Source: an uncultured Hyphomicrobiales bacterium (lineage in GTDB: Bacteria > Pseudomonadota > Alphaproteobacteria > Rhizobiales > Beijerinckiaceae). Taken from it: 9,894 nucleotides of DNA. Below the pieces are notes generated by a model that worked only from the letters and a program-made list of their open reading frames with translations, was not told the origin of the DNA and ran no database searches. How positions within the stretch are numbered: position 1 is the first letter of the stretch; each line of letters opens with the position of its first letter. The stretch is from assembly GCA_903918155.1 (NCBI GenBank), contig CAIXDD010000242.1, positions 1-9,894 of the forward strand, in the 5' to 3' direction. Below are positions 1-6,092 of the stretch, piece by piece. Both the position numbers and the translations under genes were made by a program.

Positions 1-1439
1 CGCGCTTCGATCCCGCGCAAGTGCAGGAGGCCGCGCGCGCGCTCTCCCGCCAGCCCTGGCGCAAGCCTGCGCATGACTTGTCAGAGGCGCTGGCCGGCGC
101 CAATTTCGAGCAATATTCCTCGATCCGCCGCAAGCCCGCCGCGAAAATCTGGGACGCGCAGCAATTCGGCTTTTCGCTGGAGCCCACCCATCGCGGCTTC
201 ATCTTCACGAACAATCTGCAGATCAATGTCGTCGAGGACGGGCTGGTGCGCCGGCTGTCCTACGATTCCACCGAATTCGATTTCGGCAAGGCGCCCGCCC
301 CTTCCGACAAGCGCGACGCGGGTTTCGCGGGCTTTCGCCTGATGCAGCGCCTGCCAAGCGGCGACTTGCGCGAAGTGATGCTGTTTCAGGGCGCCGGCTA
401 TTTCCAGACCGGCGCGCGCAACCAGCCCTTCGGCGCCGCCGCGCGCGCGCTGGCGATCCGGCCCGTCGATCTCAACAAGAGCGAAGAATTCCCCTATATC
501 GCCGCCGTCTGGATCGAGCGGCCGGTGCTGGCGGCCAATGCGGTCGTCATTCACGCGCTGCTCGATTCCGAGAGCGTCACGGGCGCCTTTCGCTTCACGC
601 TGCGGCCGGGCGACGCGACCATCGTGGACACGGAGGGCACGCTTTTCACGCGCGCGGCCATCGACCACATCGGCCTTGCCACCGTGCAGGGCACCTATCT
701 CTTCGGCCCCATCGAGCGCCGGCGCGGCGACGACGTGCGCCCCAATGTCTATGACGTAGCGGGCGTGCAGATGCTGTCGGGCAATGGCGAATGGATCTGG
801 CGCCCCGTCGCCAATCGCGCGACGATCCAGGCCTCCGCCTTCGTCGACGACAATCCGCGCGGCTTCGGCCTCGTGCAGCGCGACCGCGATTTCGCGCATT
901 TCCGCGACGACGATTCCCATTGGGAGGCGCGCCCCACCGTCTGGACGCAGCCCATCGGCGATTGGGGGCCGGGCCATGTGACGCTGCTCGAAATCCCCGC
1001 GGAATCGCAGGTGAACCAGAATATCGTCACCTATTGGCGCCCGCGCACCGGCCTTGCCGCGAATGCGGAACATTCCTTCGCCTATCGCCAGTTCTGGACA
1101 TGGACGCCCGCCGAGCGCCCGCCGCTGGCCGTGGCCGCCCTGTCGCGCAGCGGCCGCCCGCCCGGCGCCGCCGCCAATGCGCGCCGTCGCCGCTTCCTCG
1201 TGGAATTCACCGGCGACATGCTGGCCGACGCCGCCGGCGTTCCCGATGTCGCGCCGCGCGCGCACGCCTCCAACGCGCAGATCGCCAATCTGCGTTGCGT
1301 GGTCGTGCGCGAGCAGAAATCGGCGCGCGTCACTTTCGACGTGGAAGCCGGCGCCGACCCGAACGTGGAATTGCGGCTGATCCTTGAGGCGGCCGGCAAA
1401 CAGATCAGCGAGACCTGGCTCTACAGATGGACGCCGTGA
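1..1439 (+). CDS. opgG: Periplasmic glucan biosynthesis protein OpgG/OpgD (MdoG family), 5' end cut by the window
   Basis: OpgG-family periplasmic protein (now placed in glycoside hydrolase family GH186) that works with OpgH to make osmoregulated periplasmic glucans. The reading frame is open from base 3 with family-like sequence (FDPAQVQEAARAL) ahead of the first GTG at 21. The gene therefore starts outside the window, and the signal peptide is not visible. Family landmarks, numbered from the GTG at 21, are QYSSIRRKP (31-39), GFAGFRL (101-107), NGEWIWRP (255-262), GFGLVQRDRDF (281-291), RPTVW (304-308) and NIVTYW (334-339). They closely follow E. coli OpgG as I remember it. The C-terminal SETWLY matches the family end (SETWSY in E. 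coli), so the 3' end is complete. The stop overlaps the start of opgH by 13 nt, indicating an operon. One oddity is Q333, where E. coli OpgG has the catalytic Asp361 (see findings). OpgG and OpgD cannot be told apart without the N-terminus. Confidence 0.93.
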   Translation, partial: RFDPAQVQEAARALSRQPWRKPAHDLSEALAGANFEQYSSIRRKPAAKIWDAQQFGFSLEPTHRGFIFTNNLQINVVEDGLVRRLSYDSTEFDFGKAPAPSDKRDAGFAGFRLMQRLPSGDLREVMLFQGAGYFQTGARNQPFGAAARALAIRPVDLNKSEEFPYIAAVWIERPVLAANAVVIHALLDSESVTGAFRFTLRPGDATIVDTEGTLFTRAAIDHIGLATVQGTYLFGPIERRRGDDVRPNVYDVAGVQMLSGNGEWIWRPVANRATIQASAFVDDNPRGFGLVQRDRDFAHFRDDDSHWEARPTVWTQPIGDWGPGHVTLLEIPAESQVNQNIVTYWRPRTGLAANAEHSFAYRQFWTWTPAERPPLAVAALSRSGRPPGAAANARRRRFLVEFTGDMLADAAGVPDVAPRAHASNAQIANLRCVVVREQKSARVTFDVEAGADPNVELRLILEAAGKQISETWLYRWTP

Positions 1440-3646
1440 CGACCAACGCACCCGCAGGCGACAACGCCGCCAATCCGCACGCAGACCGCGCCGCCGCCTT
1501 CCGCACCCCGCCCGAAGCGCGCCTCGACATGCCCGTGCAATCCTTCACCGCGTTCGACGCCAGCCGCGTGCGCGCGCGCGCGCCCGATCCCCACGCCCTG
1601 CGCACGCGTATCGCGCGCCTCTTCACATTCGGAGGCGCGAGCGCGCTGACGCTTTATGGCGCGCTCGAAATGTACGGCGTCGTCAATGTGGGGCCGATCA
1701 CGCCGCTCAAATGGGCGCTGCTCGTGCTCTTCGTCGTCAATTTCTCCTGGATCGCGCTCGCCTTCACAAGCGCCATCGTGGGCTTCGTGTCGCTGTTGAC
1801 CGCGCAGCGCGAACGCGCGCCGCTCCCCCCGCTGAAGGGCCGCGTCGCGGTGGTGATGCCCATTTACAACGAGGCGCCCGCGCGCGTCTTCGCCGCGATG
1901 GCGGCCTTGCGCGAAGAGATCGAGGACAGCGCGAACCGCGCGCAATTCGATTACTTCTTCCTCTCCGACAGCACCAATCCCGATGTGTGGATCGCCGAGG
2001 AGCGCGCTTTCGTCGCGTTGAAGGAGAGCCTGCCGCCCGACGCGCGCCTCTACTACCGCCACCGGCCCAAGAACGTGGCCCGCAAGGCGGGCAATATCGA
2101 CGATTTCGTGACGCGCTGGGGCGGCGCCTATGACTATATGCTCGTGCTCGACGCCGACAGCCTGATGACCGGCGAATGCGTGCTGCAGCTGGCGGCGACG
2201 ATGGAGGCCGACCCGGACGCCGGCATCATCCAGACCCTGCCGCTCATCATCAACCGCAACACGTTTTTCGCGCGCCTCCAGCAATTCGCCGCGCGCATCT
2301 ATGGACTCGTGATCGCGGCGGGGCTTGCGGTCTGGTCCGGACGCAGCGGCAATTATTGGGGCCACAACGCCATCATCCGCACAAAAGCCTTCGCGCAAGC
2401 CTGCGGCCTGCCGCATCTGCGCGGGCGCCCGCCCTTCGGCGGCCATATCCTCAGCCACGATTTCGTGGAGGCGGCCTTGATGCTGCGCGCGGGCTATTCG
2501 GTCTATATGCTGCCGACGCTGCGCGGCAGTTACGAGGAAAGCCCGCCCTCGCTGATCGACGTGGCCGCGCGCGACCGGCGCTGGTGCCAGGGCAATCTGC
2601 AACATCTGCGCGTCATCGGCGCGCGGGGCCTGAGACTCTCCAGCCGCCAGCATCTGGCCACCGGCGTGATGAGCTATCTCTCGTCGCCGATCTGGATGGC
2701 GAGCCTCATCGTGGGCATGGTGCTCGTGGTGCAATCGGCCTATATCCGGCCCGAATATTTCACGCATGAATTCGCGCTTTTTCCCGATTGGCCGCGCTTC
2801 GATTACGAGCGCGCGCTGCAATTATTCGCCGTCACCATGGCGGTTCTGCTCGCGCCCAAACTCATGGGCCTCATCTATGCGATTTTCCGCGCGCCCACGC
2901 GCCGCGCCTGCGGCGGGGCGGCGGGCCTCATCGGCTCGGCGCTGGTGGAGGTCGTCTTCGCCGCGCTCATCGCGCCGATCATGATGGTGATCCAGACCGG
3001 CTCGGTCATGCAGATCCTGCTCGGCCGCGACACCGGCTGGACGCCGCAGCGGCGCGACGACGGCTCGATCCCGCTGCGCGACATCGTGCGCCGCCATTGG
3101 AGCCATGTGGCGCTGGGCGTTCTCACCCTCGTCACGGGGTTGATGATCTCCACCTCGCTCGTCGCATGGATGTCGCCCACCATCGCGGGCCTTCTGCTGG
3201 CGATTTTCCTGTCCGCGCTCAGCGGCGAATTGTCGGTCGGCCTTGCGCTGCGGCGCATGGGCCTGCTCGTGACGCCCGAAGAAGGCGAGCGCCCGCGCGT
3301 GGCGGTGCGCGCGGAGCAGATCGCCGCCGAACTCGCGCCCGCCACCCGCATGGAGGATCCGCTCATCGCCATCCGCGACGACGCGCATTTGCGCGCCGTC
3401 CACGAGGCGCTGCTGCCGCCCGCCATCGTGCGCAAGCGCGGCGAGATCGCGCCCGACCGCGCGCTGGCGGAAGCCAAGCTGATCGATGCGCGCACGGCCC
3501 GCGAGGCGGCCTCTTGGCTTCAGCCGGGCGAGCGCATGGTTCTGCTGCACGACCGCGCGCTCATCGACATGCTCTGCCGTCTGCCGGCGGGCGAGCCGCA
3601 GACCCATGCGGATGAGGCGCCGCAAGGCGCGCCCCACGCCGCCTGA
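1427..3646 (+). CDS. opgH: Glucan biosynthesis glucosyltransferase OpgH (MdoH), GT2 family inner-membrane enzyme
   Basis: Inner-membrane glycosyltransferase that polymerises beta-1,2-glucan from UDP-glucose and passes it to the periplasm. It has 739 residues, shorter than the E. coli protein (about 847), mainly at the N-terminus. Membrane segments lie at about 94-125, and again at about 412-435, 464-485, 500-525 and 560-600. The cytosolic GT2 domain between them shows MPIYNE (144-149), LSDSTNPD (179-186), the nucleotide-sugar/metal site LDADS (241-245), WGHNAIIR (311-318), LSHDFVEAA (342-350) and the acceptor motif RDRRWCQGN (382-390). All key catalytic motifs are present. The chosen ATG lies inside the end of opgG (13-nt overlap), which implies translational coupling; no strong Shine-Dalgarno is visible. 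An alternative start is MPVQSF at residue 35. The poorly conserved, Ala/Pro/Arg-rich first 60 residues leave the exact start slightly uncertain. A 12-nt tandem repeat begins 4 nt after the stop. Confidence 0.96.
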   Translation: MDAVTTNAPAGDNAANPHADRAAAFRTPPEARLDMPVQSFTAFDASRVRARAPDPHALRTRIARLFTFGGASALTLYGALEMYGVVNVGPITPLKWALLVLFVVNFSWIALAFTSAIVGFVSLLTAQRERAPLPPLKGRVAVVMPIYNEAPARVFAAMAALREEIEDSANRAQFDYFFLSDSTNPDVWIAEERAFVALKESLPPDARLYYRHRPKNVARKAGNIDDFVTRWGGAYDYMLVLDADSLMTGECVLQLAATMEADPDAGIIQTLPLIINRNTFFARLQQFAARIYGLVIAAGLAVWSGRSGNYWGHNAIIRTKAFAQACGLPHLRGRPPFGGHILSHDFVEAALMLRAGYSVYMLPTLRGSYEESPPSLIDVAARDRRWCQGNLQHLRVIGARGLRLSSRQHLATGVMSYLSSPIWMASLIVGMVLVVQSAYIRPEYFTHEFALFPDWPRFDYERALQLFAVTMAVLLAPKLMGLIYAIFRAPTRRACGGAAGLIGSALVEVVFAALIAPIMMVIQTGSVMQILLGRDTGWTPQRRDDGSIPLRDIVRRHWSHVALGVLTLVTGLMISTSLVAWMSPTIAGLLLAIFLSALSGELSVGLALRRMGLLVTPEEGERPRVAVRAEQIAAELAPATRMEDPLIAIRDDAHLRAVHEALLPPAIVRKRGEIAPDRALAEAKLIDARTAREAASWLQPGERMVLLHDRALIDMLCRLPAGEPQTHADEAPQGAPHAA

Positions 3647-3650
3647 CCCG

Positions 3651-3698
3651 CTTGCGCGTTCGCTTAAGCGTTCGCTTGCTCGTTCGCTTGCGCGTTCA
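3651..3698. repeat. 12-nt tandem repeat, four units, between convergent genes (array 1)
   Basis: Four head-to-tail 12-nt units at 3651-3662, 3663-3674, 3675-3686 and 3687-3698: cttgcgcgttcg, cttaagcgttcg, cttgctcgttcg, cttgcgcgttca. On the minus strand the consensus is CGAACGCGCAAG. The array fills almost all of the space between the opgH stop (3646) and the stop of the minus-strand gene; the last unit supplies that gene's TGA (3696-3698). A perfect palindrome, CGCTTAAGCG, spans 3661-3670. There is no U-tract hairpin, so it is not an obvious terminator. Arrays with the same period and a related core occur at 7442-7493 and 8416-8517. Confidence 0.85.
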
Positions 3699-4553
3699 CT
3701 CGCCGTCGATCACGCCGGCTGTGGTGACGACGACCCAGCGGCCGTCGCGCCGCTCCACGCTGCGCACGCGCCCTGCCCCCGGCAGCTCCACGCCGGGCAC
3801 GGCCTCCACCAATCCGCGCCGGCCTTCCACCAGAGCGCCGCCGCGAAAGACCTCGCGCAGCACATAGGCGCGCAGCGGCTTCTCGCCCGCCCGCTCGCCC
3901 GCCTTCTCCACGATCGTGCGGTCGGCCGGTTTCGGCGCGGGAGGTTGCGTGGCCGCTTGCGTGGCCGCTTGAACGGTCACGGCCTGCGCGGGGGTCGCCG
4001 CTGCGGCGGGCGTTGGCGCGGACTTGGACGCCGACGCCTGTTTCTCCATCCGGTCGAGCCGCAGGGCGAGGTCCGCCTCCAGCCGCTCCAGCTGCGCATC
4101 GGCCAGCGACGCCGCCGCCGCTTGCGCGCGGCCCGCCTCGTCAAACCGTCGGGCGAGCGCGTCGAGAGCGCGCGTCGTCTCCGCCGCATTGGACGGGGGA
4201 CGCTGCGCCTCCGCCAGCGCGAGCCGCTGGTCGAGCGCGGCCAGACCCTGCGCGTGCCGGTTCATCTCCGACACGAAAACCGCATCGAAGGCCGCCCGCT
4301 GCGCGCGCGCCTGCGAGAGCGCGGCCGTCTGCCCGCCGACGAACCAGCCCACCCCCAGCGACAGCGCGATGGCGCCAACCATGGCCGCGAACTGGCGCGC
4401 CTGCGCCGCGCCCGGCGAGTTGAGGCGCGCGCGCCCCCCCGCGCCCGCGCCCGCCTTCGCCCCGGCGCCGGCAGCCTTCGCCTCAAGCACGAGAAGGGAC
4501 GAGCCGGCCTTGGCCGCGCCTGACTTTATTTCATTATTTTCAGAAGGTTCCAT
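3696..4553 (-). CDS. Conserved-type hypothetical membrane-anchored coiled-coil protein
   Basis: I cannot assign a function. The 285-residue protein starts with an acidic/polar stretch and an Ala/Gly/Lys-rich low-complexity segment (about 24-42). A single membrane helix follows at about 54-77 (MVGAIALSLGVGWFVGG). Next comes a long Ala/Arg/Glu-rich helical region of coiled-coil character (about 80-172) and an Ala/Pro/Gln linker (about 173-210). The compact C-terminal domain (about 225-285) contains LRAYVLREVFRGGALVEG and GRVRSVERRDGRWVVVTTAG. This C-terminal pattern (VREV..G.ALVEG...GRV.SIERR.GRWVVVT..G) resembles hypothetical proteins I recall from Rhizobiales. The topology suggests a short cytosolic N-terminus with a periplasmic coiled coil and globular end. 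The ATG is preceded by AGGTGAG on the minus strand. A TTAA-N7-TTAA site lies 48-62 nt upstream of the start. The gene converges on opgH and is not in an operon. Confidence 0.8.
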   Translation of the reverse strand: MEPSENNEIKSGAAKAGSSLLVLEAKAAGAGAKAGAGAGGRARLNSPGAAQARQFAAMVGAIALSLGVGWFVGGQTAALSQARAQRAAFDAVFVSEMNRHAQGLAALDQRLALAEAQRPPSNAAETTRALDALARRFDEAGRAQAAAASLADAQLERLEADLALRLDRMEKQASASKSAPTPAAAATPAQAVTVQAATQAATQPPAPKPADRTIVEKAGERAGEKPLRAYVLREVFRGGALVEGRRGLVEAVPGVELPGAGRVRSVERRDGRWVVVTTAGVIDGE

Positions 4554-4600
4554 GGGATCCGCTCACCTGATGACGACCCCGCGACGGTGCGCGCGCATGC

Positions 4601-4615
4601 TTAACGCGGCGTTAA
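4601..4615. promoter_or_regulatory. CtrA-type binding site TTAA-N7-TTAA
   Basis: The sequence TTAACGCGGCGTTAA matches the full CtrA consensus (TTAA, 7 nt, TTAA) exactly and has perfect 7-nt arms. CtrA is the cell-cycle response regulator of Alphaproteobacteria. TTAA words should be uncommon in DNA this rich in GC, yet four occur at 4601-4723. The site sits 48-62 nt upstream of the minus-strand gene starting at 4553, a position suited to promoter control of that gene. It could also act on a plus-strand transcript. Binding is inferred from the motif only. Confidence 0.45.
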
Positions 4616-4692
4616 TTCCATAGCCGCGCCCATGAAAATCGGGGCGCGCGCAAGCATCGCCATAATTGCTCAAGGTTAGGCGGCGTTAACGC

Positions 4693-4819
4693 GGGCGCGC
4701 GCTTTCGCGCAGCGCGCCCTTAAGCGCCGCGCCCGCAGGATGAGCTTCACGGCTGCAAGCCCCGCAGCCGGTCCTGGGGGCCGCGACCGCCGCGCAAGAC
4801 GACGCGCGGCCCCCTTTTT
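4693..4819 (+). ncRNA. Candidate small RNA ending at an orphan intrinsic terminator
   Basis: Three successive stem-loops end in a U-tract with no coding gene upstream on this strand: 4693-4719 (8-bp stem), 4750-4770 (7-bp stem, 7-nt loop) and 4776-4814 (10-bp stem), followed by TTTTT at 4815-4819. The nearest upstream gene runs the other way, so the terminator must end either an untranslated RNA starting somewhere in 4554-4750 or a leader of the glycosyltransferase gene. I could not match it to SRP RNA, RNase P, 6S, tmRNA or any named alphaproteobacterial sRNA. The 5' end is unknown; the start given is only the first hairpin. Confidence 0.3.
4776..4819 (+). terminator. Strong intrinsic terminator without an upstream gene
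   Basis: A perfect 10-bp GC stem, GGGGGCCGCG (4776-4785) with CGCGGCCCCC (4805-4814), encloses a 19-nt loop and is followed directly by TTTTTA. The left side lacks an A-run, so it is directional, plus strand only. It lies 60 nt before the glycosyltransferase start, so it could end a small RNA or act as an attenuator in that gene's leader. Confidence 0.75.
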
Positions 4820-4879
4820 ATAGACAAGCTCACGTTAGGCGATAAGCTGCCAAGGTCCCGTCAGCGCCCTCGACCCGCC

Positions 4880-5842
4880 ATGCCGCCGATCCGTCTCACC
4901 TACGTCGTCACCGTCTTCAACAAGAGCCCGTGGATCGGCGATCTCGCCGACAGCATACTGGCGCAGGACGCCGGCCGCGCGCAGATCGTCTTCGTGGACG
5001 ATTGCTCCACCGATGAGTCATGGGCGCAGGTGCGCATCGCCTGCGCGCGGCTGGAAGGGGCGGGCCATGCGACGCGCAGCATCCGGCTGGCGGAGAATTG
5101 CGGGCCCTCCGTCGCAACCAATGTCGGCATTCGCAACGCGCTGGGAGAGTGGATCTTCTTCATCGATTCCGACGACATGGTCGCGCCCGGCGCAGCGAAA
5201 ATGATGTTGGGCGCGGCCGAGGCATGCGACGCGGATTTCGTTTACGGCGGCAAGGCGGCGTTCCGCGCAACGCGGCCGCCGCCGACAAAAGGCGCGAAAA
5301 TCACGGCCCATGACGATGCGCTCTGGGCGTTCGTTTCGTCGCGACTCGTCTGCCCGCGATTCATTTGCAAACGAGAATTGGCGGCGGACGGCTGCGACGA
5401 GCGGGTTTTCGTGCAGGACGTCAGCCTTCCCTTGCGGATCGCGCATAAGAGCCGCCGCATGGTTCATCTCACGGCGCCGGCCATTCTCCAACGGCAGGTG
5501 GACGGCTCGGTGTCCGCGAACGATCGTCAATTGGTGGCCGATTTCGTCGGCGCAGTCGGACATTTTCTCAACGAACGCCCAACCGCCCAGCGAATTCGCC
5601 TTCGCCTGCTGCGGCGATGCTTTCGCAAGCTGATTAAATCGGGACGACGGAGCTGGAAAAATCGCGCTCTATGGGCGCTCTCGAGCCTGAAATGGGCGCC
5701 CGCCAAGGCGGATCAGCATGTCCTGCGGGAGTTTCAGGCCATGCTGACGCAACATCGCTTGCGCATCGGCCAGCCGAAGCCGGCTCCCGCGACGCAAGAA
5801 GAGCGCATGCTGGAAAATCTCGAAAGCCTCGCCGTCCCATAA
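4880..5842 (+). CDS. Family 2 (GT-A fold) glycosyltransferase
   Basis: A soluble 320-residue glycosyltransferase that probably transfers a sugar from a nucleotide-sugar donor to a surface glycan. Donor and acceptor cannot be read from the sequence. The N-terminal GT-A domain shows YVVTVFNKS (8-16), VDDCSTDES (39-47), NCGPSVATNVGIRNA (73-87), and the metal-binding DxD-type motif FIDSDD (94-99). A later acidic motif, FVQD (177-180), is a candidate catalytic-base region. The C-terminal part (about 235-320) is basic and helical with no clear membrane segment. The gene stands alone: the upstream gene is divergent and the next gene has its own predicted promoter. The ATG lacks a recognisable Shine-Dalgarno (ccctcgacccgcc precedes it). 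An intrinsic terminator ends 60 nt upstream. It may serve exopolysaccharide, lipopolysaccharide or protein glycosylation; no neighbour decides which. Confidence 0.88.
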   Translation: MPPIRLTYVVTVFNKSPWIGDLADSILAQDAGRAQIVFVDDCSTDESWAQVRIACARLEGAGHATRSIRLAENCGPSVATNVGIRNALGEWIFFIDSDDMVAPGAAKMMLGAAEACDADFVYGGKAAFRATRPPPTKGAKITAHDDALWAFVSSRLVCPRFICKRELAADGCDERVFVQDVSLPLRIAHKSRRMVHLTAPAILQRQVDGSVSANDRQLVADFVGAVGHFLNERPTAQRIRLRLLRRCFRKLIKSGRRSWKNRALWALSSLKWAPAKADQHVLREFQAMLTQHRLRIGQPKPAPATQEERMLENLESLAVP

Positions 5843-5850
5843 GCGCGCGG

Positions 5851-5875
5851 CGAACTCCGCCGCGTCGCTCGCGTT
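5851..5875 (+). promoter_or_regulatory. Predicted EcfG (general stress sigma factor) promoter for the small membrane protein gene
   Basis: CGAAC (5851-5855), 16 nt, CGTT (5872-5875), followed by TC. Compared with the EcfG consensus GGAAC-N16/17-CGTT there is a single mismatch, in the first -35 base. The predicted transcript would start near 5882, about 38 nt before the ATG at 5920. An inverted repeat, GCGTCGC (5862-5868) with GCGACGC (5884-5890), straddles the -10 element. Confidence 0.55.
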
Positions 5876-5919
5876 TCTCCAGTGCGACGCGTGCGCGCCT
5901 CGCCATGGAGGAGTTTCGG

Positions 5920-6081
5920 ATGAGCCATACCGCAAGCCTGCGAGGACATGTCACGCCGATGCGCCGCCGCCCTGCGCTGGCGCAGGCGGATGAAGCCCTG
6001 CGCCGCAAGCCCCTGCCCGCCGTGGCGCTGGCCATCGTCGTCGGGTTTCTTCTCGCCACGCTCGCCACGCCCGCACGGTAA
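5920..6081 (+). CDS. Small single-TM protein, resembles the C-terminal anchor of DUF883/ElaB-type proteins
   Basis: A 53-residue protein with a basic N-terminal half (about 1-31, with RRR and LRRK) and one membrane helix at about 34-50 (AVALAIVVGFLLATLAT). It ends three residues later, so it is probably tail-anchored in the inner membrane. The ALRRKPLPAVALAIVVGFLLA pattern recalls the C-terminal anchor of stress-induced ribosome-associated DUF883 proteins (ElaB/YqjD: R..P....IA..VGF.LG.L), but the usual helical N-terminal half is absent. The family call is tentative. ATG 5920 was chosen because GGAGGAG (5907-5913) lies 6 nt ahead; an in-frame ATG at 5905 would begin before that site. An EcfG-type promoter lies upstream. 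The gene converges on the AI-2E-type transporter gene, with 11 nt between the stops. Confidence 0.65.
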   Translation: MSHTASLRGHVTPMRRRPALAQADEALRRKPLPAVALAIVVGFLLATLATPAR

Positions 6082-6092
6082 GGGCGCGGGCG
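6068..6092. other. Inverted repeat between convergent stop codons
   Basis: CGCCCGC (6068-6074) can pair with GCGGGCG (6086-6092) around the TAA at 6079-6081. It ends directly at the stop codon of the minus-strand transporter gene. No U-tract follows on either strand, so it is at best a weak bidirectional terminator or a transcript-end stabiliser. Confidence 0.3.

Larger units (their letters stand above)
4554..4879. other. 326-nt non-coding region between divergent genes
   Basis: Lies between the start of the minus-strand hypothetical gene and the glycosyltransferase start. In order it contains a CtrA-type palindrome (4601-4615), a second TTAG-N6-TTAAC half-site-like motif (4676-4690), and a GC hairpin GGGCGCGC/GCGCGCCC (4693-4700 with 4712-4719). 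After that come a 7-bp hairpin CGGCTGC/GCAGCCG (4750-4756 with 4764-4770) and an intrinsic terminator (4776-4819). The 60 nt from 4820 to 4879 show no convincing sigma-70 promoter and no Shine-Dalgarno for the downstream gene. Only very short ORFs occur (15 and 27 codons), and they look incidental. Confidence 0.6.

Noticed and set aside
81..1451. Long minus-strand ORF (456 codons) opposite opgG
   Set aside because: Antisense shadow of a clear OpgG frame in GC-rich DNA; low-complexity composition with no recognisable motif.
1421..2821. Long minus-strand ORF (466 codons) opposite opgH
   Set aside because: Antisense shadow of conserved GT2 motifs on the plus strand; composition rich in Arg/His/Glu/Ala without domain features.
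3651..3698. CRISPR array
   Set aside because: Units are contiguous 12-mers without spacers, and no cas genes are present.
3486..4623. Plus-strand ORFs across the coiled-coil gene, including one translating the 12-nt repeat as RSLA units
   Set aside because: They overlap the better-formed minus-strand gene with a TM helix and coiled coil. The RSLA repeat simply reflects the DNA repeat read in frame.
4632..4823. Two tiny plus-strand ORFs (15 codons at 4632-4679; 27 codons at 4740-4823)
   Set aside because: The second runs through the terminator stem and the first lacks a ribosome site; neither has support as a leader peptide, though neither can be fully excluded.
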